Source: Pandoraea pneumonica (GTDB lineage Bacteria; Pseudomonadota; Gammaproteobacteria; Burkholderiales; Burkholderiaceae). Taken from it: a DNA stretch of 64,000 nt. The DNA lies in NCBI RefSeq assembly GCF_902459645.1, contig NZ_CABPSK010000001.1, positions 1,922,001 to 1,986,000 on the forward strand. Reading direction: 5' to 3'. This document shows, piece after piece, positions 60,386 to 64,000 of this stretch. The notes beneath the pieces are model-generated. The model worked only from the letters and a program-made list of their open reading frames with translations, did not search any database and was not told where the DNA came from. Positions within the stretch are counted from its first letter, which is position 1. Each line of letters begins with the position of its first letter. Both the position numbers and the translations under genes were made by a program.

Positions 60386-63300
60386 TCGCCTCATTACCTT
60401 CTGCCTGCGCAAGCGGGTCGTCATCTGGGTGGTGGCGCTGCTCGTGGCTGCATTCGGCTGGTATAGCTGGACGCAAATGGCCGTCGAAGCCTACCCCGAC
60501 ATCGGCGACGTGACCGCGCAGGTCACCACACAAGCGCCCGGCCTCGCGGCCGAGGAAATCGAACAGCAAATCACCGTGCCGCTCGAACGCGCGCTGGGCG
60601 GTACGCCCGGCGTCGTGTCGATGCGCTCGTCGTCCACGTTTGGCCTCTCGCTCATCACGCTTGTGTTTCGCGATGGCATCGACGACTACTGGGCGCGCCA
60701 GCGCATCAACGACCGCATTGCGGGCGTGACGCTGCCTTCGGGTATTACGCCCGGGCTCGATCCGGTGACCGGCCCGGCGGGCGAAATCTATCGGTACACG
60801 CTGGAGTCGGATACCAAGAACCTGATGGAGCTGTCAGAGCTACAGCGCTGGGTCGTCATTCCGGCACTGCAACAAGTGGCGGGGGTGGTGAACGTCGACA
60901 ACTTTGGCGGCTTCACCATGCAGTACCAGCTCGAACTCGATCCGGTGCAGTTGCAGCGCTACGGCATCGGGCTAGGCGACGTCACCACGGCGATCAACAA
61001 CAACAGCGCCAATGCTGGCGGCAGCCGCATTTCGCGCGGCGAGCAAGGCTATGTGATTCGGGGCATCGGCATGGTGCATTCGCTCGACGACCTCGGCAAC
61101 ATCGTGGTCACGCAGCGCAATGGCGTCCCCGTGCTGGTGAAGGATCTCGGGCGGCTGACGTATAGCCATCAGGAACGCGAAGGCATTCTCGGCAAGGATC
61201 ACAACCCCGACACCATCGAGGGCATCGTCGAGATGCTCAAGTACCAGAACCCGTCCGAAACGCTCAAGGGCGTGCACGCGAAAGTGGAAGAACTGCGCAA
61301 GCAGCTTGAGCCGCAAGGCGTGCGCATCGTGCCGTACATCGACCGCGACGATCTGGTGCAGAACACCGTCCATAAGGTGTCGCACACGGTGGCCGAAGGT
61401 GTCGGACTGGTGTGTATCGTGCTGATTCTGTTCCTCGGCAGCCCGCGCAGTGCGCTGATTGCCGCCGTGACGATTCCGCTCGCGCTGGTGGCCGTGTTCA
61501 TCATGATGCACTTCACGAACATGCCCGCGAACCTGTTCTCGCTGGGGGCCATCGACTTCGGCATCATCGTCGACGGCGCAATTGTCGTGACCGAAGCGAT
61601 CTTGCGGCGACGTGAAGCGGCACCCGACGCCACGCTCACCGAAGGCGACGTACTGAGTGCGACCACGCAGGTGGCCCGCCCGATTCTGTTCGCCACGCTC
61701 ATCATCATCACGGCCTACCTGCCGCTGTTCGCCTTCGAGCGCGCCGAAGCCAAGCTGTTCTCGCCGATGGCCTACACGGTGGCCTACGCGTTGGCCGGTG
61801 CGCTGTTGTGCACGTTCATGCTGATTCCGGGGCTGGCCTACGTGGCCCTGCGTAAGCCGCGCAAGGTGTTCCACAACGTGCCGCTTCTGCGTGCACAGGC
61901 GGGTTTCCAGCGCTGGCTCGACAAGCTACTCAATGCGCCTCGCATGGCGATCTCGATTGGTGTGATCGCGCTGGCGGCGGTCGTTGCGCTCGGTGCCACG
62001 ACGGCGCGCGAGTTCTTGCCCGATCTGGACGAAGGGTCGTTGTGGCTGCAAGTGCAATTGCCGTCGGGCCTCTCGCTCGACAAGGCCAGCGAGATGGCAA
62101 GCGAGCTGCGCACGGTGTTGCTGAGCTTCCCCGAAGTGTCGTATGCCGTCACGCAACTGGGCCGCAGCGACAGTCAGGCCGACCCGTGGACGCCGTCGCA
62201 CATCGAAGCCCCTGTCGGCCTCAAGCCTTACGACACCTGGCCGCATGGCGAAACAAAGGCCGAGTTCGTGCAAAAGCTCAACGACCGGCTCAAGCAGATT
62301 CCGGGCATGTCGGTGGGGATCAGCCAGCCGATCATCGACGGGATCAACGATGCCGTGGGCGGTGCGCACAGCCCGCTCGTCATCCGCATCGTCGGCAACG
62401 ACTTCAAAGAACTGCGCCGTATCGGCACGGAAGTCGTGGGCGTGCTCAAGCAAGTGCCCGGCACTGCCGACGCGTCGATCTTCGAGGAACCGCCGATTCC
62501 GCAAATCGTGGTGAATGTGAACCGCGCTGCGGCCGCTCGTTACGGCATCAATGTGGCGGACGTGACAAATCTGATCCAGACGGCCATCGGCGGCGCGTCG
62601 GTAAGTCAAGTCTATGTGGGCGACCGGCAGTACAACGTGACCGTGCGCTTCCCGCCGAACACGCGCAATAGCCCGGAAACGCTTGGCAACTTGTTCGTCA
62701 ACGCCCCGGGCGGCGCGCAAATTCCGTTGTCGGCACTGGCCAGCATTCGCTATCAAAGCGGTGAGGCGACCATCACGCACGACATGAGCAAGCGTGAGTT
62801 GATCGTGCGCATCGACTATGCGGGCCGCGGGTTGTCCGACTATCTCGCCGACGCCGAGAAGCGCATCGCCAGCAACGTGAAATACGACCACAGCCAATAT
62901 CAATTGGTGTGGGGCGGACAGTTCGAGAATCAGCAGCGCGCGCAGGCGCGTCTCACGCTGATCATGGGGCTGGTGCTCGCGTTGATGCTGGTGTTCCTGT
63001 TCGCCGAATTCGGCAAGCTGCGTCAAGCTGCGCTGATTCTTGGCGTGGTGCCGCTGGCGACGCTGGGCGGTCTGATGGCGCTGCGCCTGACGGGCGAAAC
63101 CTTGAATGTTGCGAGTGCCGTGGGCTTCATTGCGCTCTTCGGTGTGGCTGTGCAGAACGGCATCATCATGATCGCCAACATCAACCGGGTGCGTGCCGAT
63201 GGGCTGGGCTTACGTGAAGCAGTGATCGCGGGCGCGGTCGAGCGGTTCCGGCCAGTGCTCATGACGGCCACGGTGGCTACGGTGGGCATGCTGCCCGCGG

Positions 63301-63485
63301 CGATGGCCGTTGGCGTGGGCACCGACGTTCAGCGCGCACTGGCCACGGTGGTGGTGGGCGGGTTGATCGTCGCCACGCTGCTCACGCTGTTCATTCTGCC
63401 GACCTACTACTACGTACTCGAACGCTATATCGAGCAACGCGCGGCCAAGCGCGCGCTCGACGCGGCCGAGCCGGCACGGGGGTAA
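60378..63485 (+). CDS. CusA/CzcA-family heavy-metal RND efflux pump
   Basis: A 1035-residue inner-membrane proton-driven pump. The helix-4 signature DFGIIVDGAIVVTEAILRRR contains the DFG...DG...E carboxylates of HME-RND pumps. N-terminal MINRLITFCLRKRVVIWVVA, porter-domain PGVVSMRSSSTFGLSLITLV, and C-terminal VASAVGFIALFGVAVQNGII are typical. Full length. The metal cannot be told; no metal sensor gene (cusRS, czcRS) is visible here. Together with adaptor and outer-membrane factor it spans the envelope. Confidence 0.92.
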   Translation: MINRLITFCLRKRVVIWVVALLVAAFGWYSWTQMAVEAYPDIGDVTAQVTTQAPGLAAEEIEQQITVPLERALGGTPGVVSMRSSSTFGLSLITLVFRDGIDDYWARQRINDRIAGVTLPSGITPGLDPVTGPAGEIYRYTLESDTKNLMELSELQRWVVIPALQQVAGVVNVDNFGGFTMQYQLELDPVQLQRYGIGLGDVTTAINNNSANAGGSRISRGEQGYVIRGIGMVHSLDDLGNIVVTQRNGVPVLVKDLGRLTYSHQEREGILGKDHNPDTIEGIVEMLKYQNPSETLKGVHAKVEELRKQLEPQGVRIVPYIDRDDLVQNTVHKVSHTVAEGVGLVCIVLILFLGSPRSALIAAVTIPLALVAVFIMMHFTNMPANLFSLGAIDFGIIVDGAIVVTEAILRRREAAPDATLTEGDVLSATTQVARPILFATLIIITAYLPLFAFERAEAKLFSPMAYTVAYALAGALLCTFMLIPGLAYVALRKPRKVFHNVPLLRAQAGFQRWLDKLLNAPRMAISIGVIALAAVVALGATTAREFLPDLDEGSLWLQVQLPSGLSLDKASEMASELRTVLLSFPEVSYAVTQLGRSDSQADPWTPSHIEAPVGLKPYDTWPHGETKAEFVQKLNDRLKQIPGMSVGISQPIIDGINDAVGGAHSPLVIRIVGNDFKELRRIGTEVVGVLKQVPGTADASIFEEPPIPQIVVNVNRAAAARYGINVADVTNLIQTAIGGASVSQVYVGDRQYNVTVRFPPNTRNSPETLGNLFVNAPGGAQIPLSALASIRYQSGEATITHDMSKRELIVRIDYAGRGLSDYLADAEKRIASNVKYDHSQYQLVWGGQFENQQRAQARLTLIMGLVLALMLVFLFAEFGKLRQAALILGVVPLATLGGLMALRLTGETLNVASAVGFIALFGVAVQNGIIMIANINRVRADGLGLREAVIAGAVERFRPVLMTATVATVGMLPAAMAVGVGTDVQRALATVVVGGLIVATLLTLFILPTYYYVLERYIEQRAAKRALDAAEPARG

Positions 63486-63489
63486 CGCC

Positions 63490-64000
63490 ATGCATCGCAA
63501 ACTCCTTACCCCGGTTCCCTCTGCCCTTTGGCGACGCACGGCCAGCGCCGTACGCTTCGCGGAGACTGTTGTCATGACTCATCGTTATGCCGGGGCGCGT
63601 GGCGCCTTGGCGCTGGCGGCCGCACTGTCGATGGCCGGGTGCGCCGTCGGCCCCGACTTCAAAACACCGGAAGCCCCCGCGAACGCGGGCTACACCGTCG
63701 ACGCCCTGCCTGCGGGCACGTCGGCAGCAGCCACGACAGGCGGTGGCGCGCAGCGCTTCGTGGCAGGGATGGATATTCCGGCGCAATGGTGGACGCTATT
63801 CCACTCGCCCGAACTCGATGCGCTTGTCAAAGAGGCCATCGAACACAACCCCGATATGGACGCGGCACGTGCCGCCCTCGAAGCCGCGCATGAAGCCGTG
63901 CGCGTGCAGCAAGGCGACTATTTCCCGCAAGTGAGTGCGTCGTACTCGCCAACGCGCCAGAAAATCGCTGCGCCGCTGGCTAGCCCGGCGGCAAGCGGCG
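63490..64000 (+). CDS. Outer-membrane efflux lipoprotein (NodT/OprM family), cut by window edge
   Basis: Third component of the tripartite efflux system. From ATG 63490 (GGGGG seven bases before) the frame is open to the edge. A lipoprotein signal ALALAAALSMAGCAVGPDFK gives an N-acylated Cys and the NodT/OprM VGPDF start. DIPAQWWTLFHSPELDALVK then EAIEHNPDMDAARAALEAAH matches the first channel helices. ATG 63574 would give a more usual signal length and may be the true start. It follows the pump gene by 4 nt. Confidence 0.85.
   Translation, partial: MHRKLLTPVPSALWRRTASAVRFAETVVMTHRYAGARGALALAAALSMAGCAVGPDFKTPEAPANAGYTVDALPAGTSAAATTGGGAQRFVAGMDIPAQWWTLFHSPELDALVKEAIEHNPDMDAARAALEAAHEAVRVQQGDYFPQVSASYSPTRQKIAAPLASPAASG

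Overview
This is a GC-rich stretch of a Gram-negative, non-enteric genome. The gene families point to Burkholderiaceae, most like Pandoraea or Burkholderia: an OmpC-type porin, DUF4148, FecIR regulation, many AraC/LysR/GntR regulators and fused FhuB. The genus is inference. No rRNA, tRNA, CRISPR array or intact insertion sequence was seen.

Bases 1-12350 form an accessory defence island ending at the 3' end of glmS, the classical Tn7/genomic-island target. Everything in it is read leftwards. The right part is a type I CBASS unit: a TTG-started Cap15-type 2TM/beta-barrel effector, a CD-NTase, and a frameshifted small third cistron. The left part is a second operon: WYL regulator, two small proteins (one cut by an in-frame amber), an AddB-like nuclease, an AddA-like helicase-nuclease, then Wadjet jetA and jetB (jetB runs off the edge). 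Stop/start overlaps join AddB-like to AddA-like and AddA-like to jetA, so an AddAB-like pair appears to be made together with Wadjet. This is the best candidate for an undescribed composite system. The glmS-proximal end holds degenerate coding remnants and imperfect repeats resembling a transposon end.

Bases 12351-24980 are core-like: glmS with a divergent Lrp regulator, a GlpR/DeoR regulator with a GlpR-like operator, a GDPD-fold protein lacking catalytic residues, a porin, an AraC regulator, DUF4148, nsrR, and a 2-hydroxycarboxylate transporter next to a leuCD-type dehydratase pair under a divergent LysR.

Bases 25000-55100 are an iron and magnesium region. A Fur-boxed operon encodes a flavin electron-transfer chain: PepSY membrane protein, DUF2271 with a predicted FMN attachment site, DUF4198, ApbE and an NADPH flavoreductase. 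Then come mgtA with an attenuator-like leader peptide, an MgtC-tail-like protein, FecI-FecR-receptor with a DUF4198/DUF3649/PepSY/DUF3325 ferrisiderophore-reduction module, ribA, and two siderophore-receptor loci, each with a divergent AraC gene and a near-identical Fur-like box. The second locus carries FhuD/FhuB/FhuC import genes with a PvdE-like exporter inserted and no siderophore synthetase.

Bases 55140-64000 hold a GntR-glutamate-type symporter-threonine aldolase operon, then a tripartite heavy-metal-type RND efflux operon preceded by a leader of about 600 nt containing a 50-codon upstream ORF with a strong ribosome-binding site.
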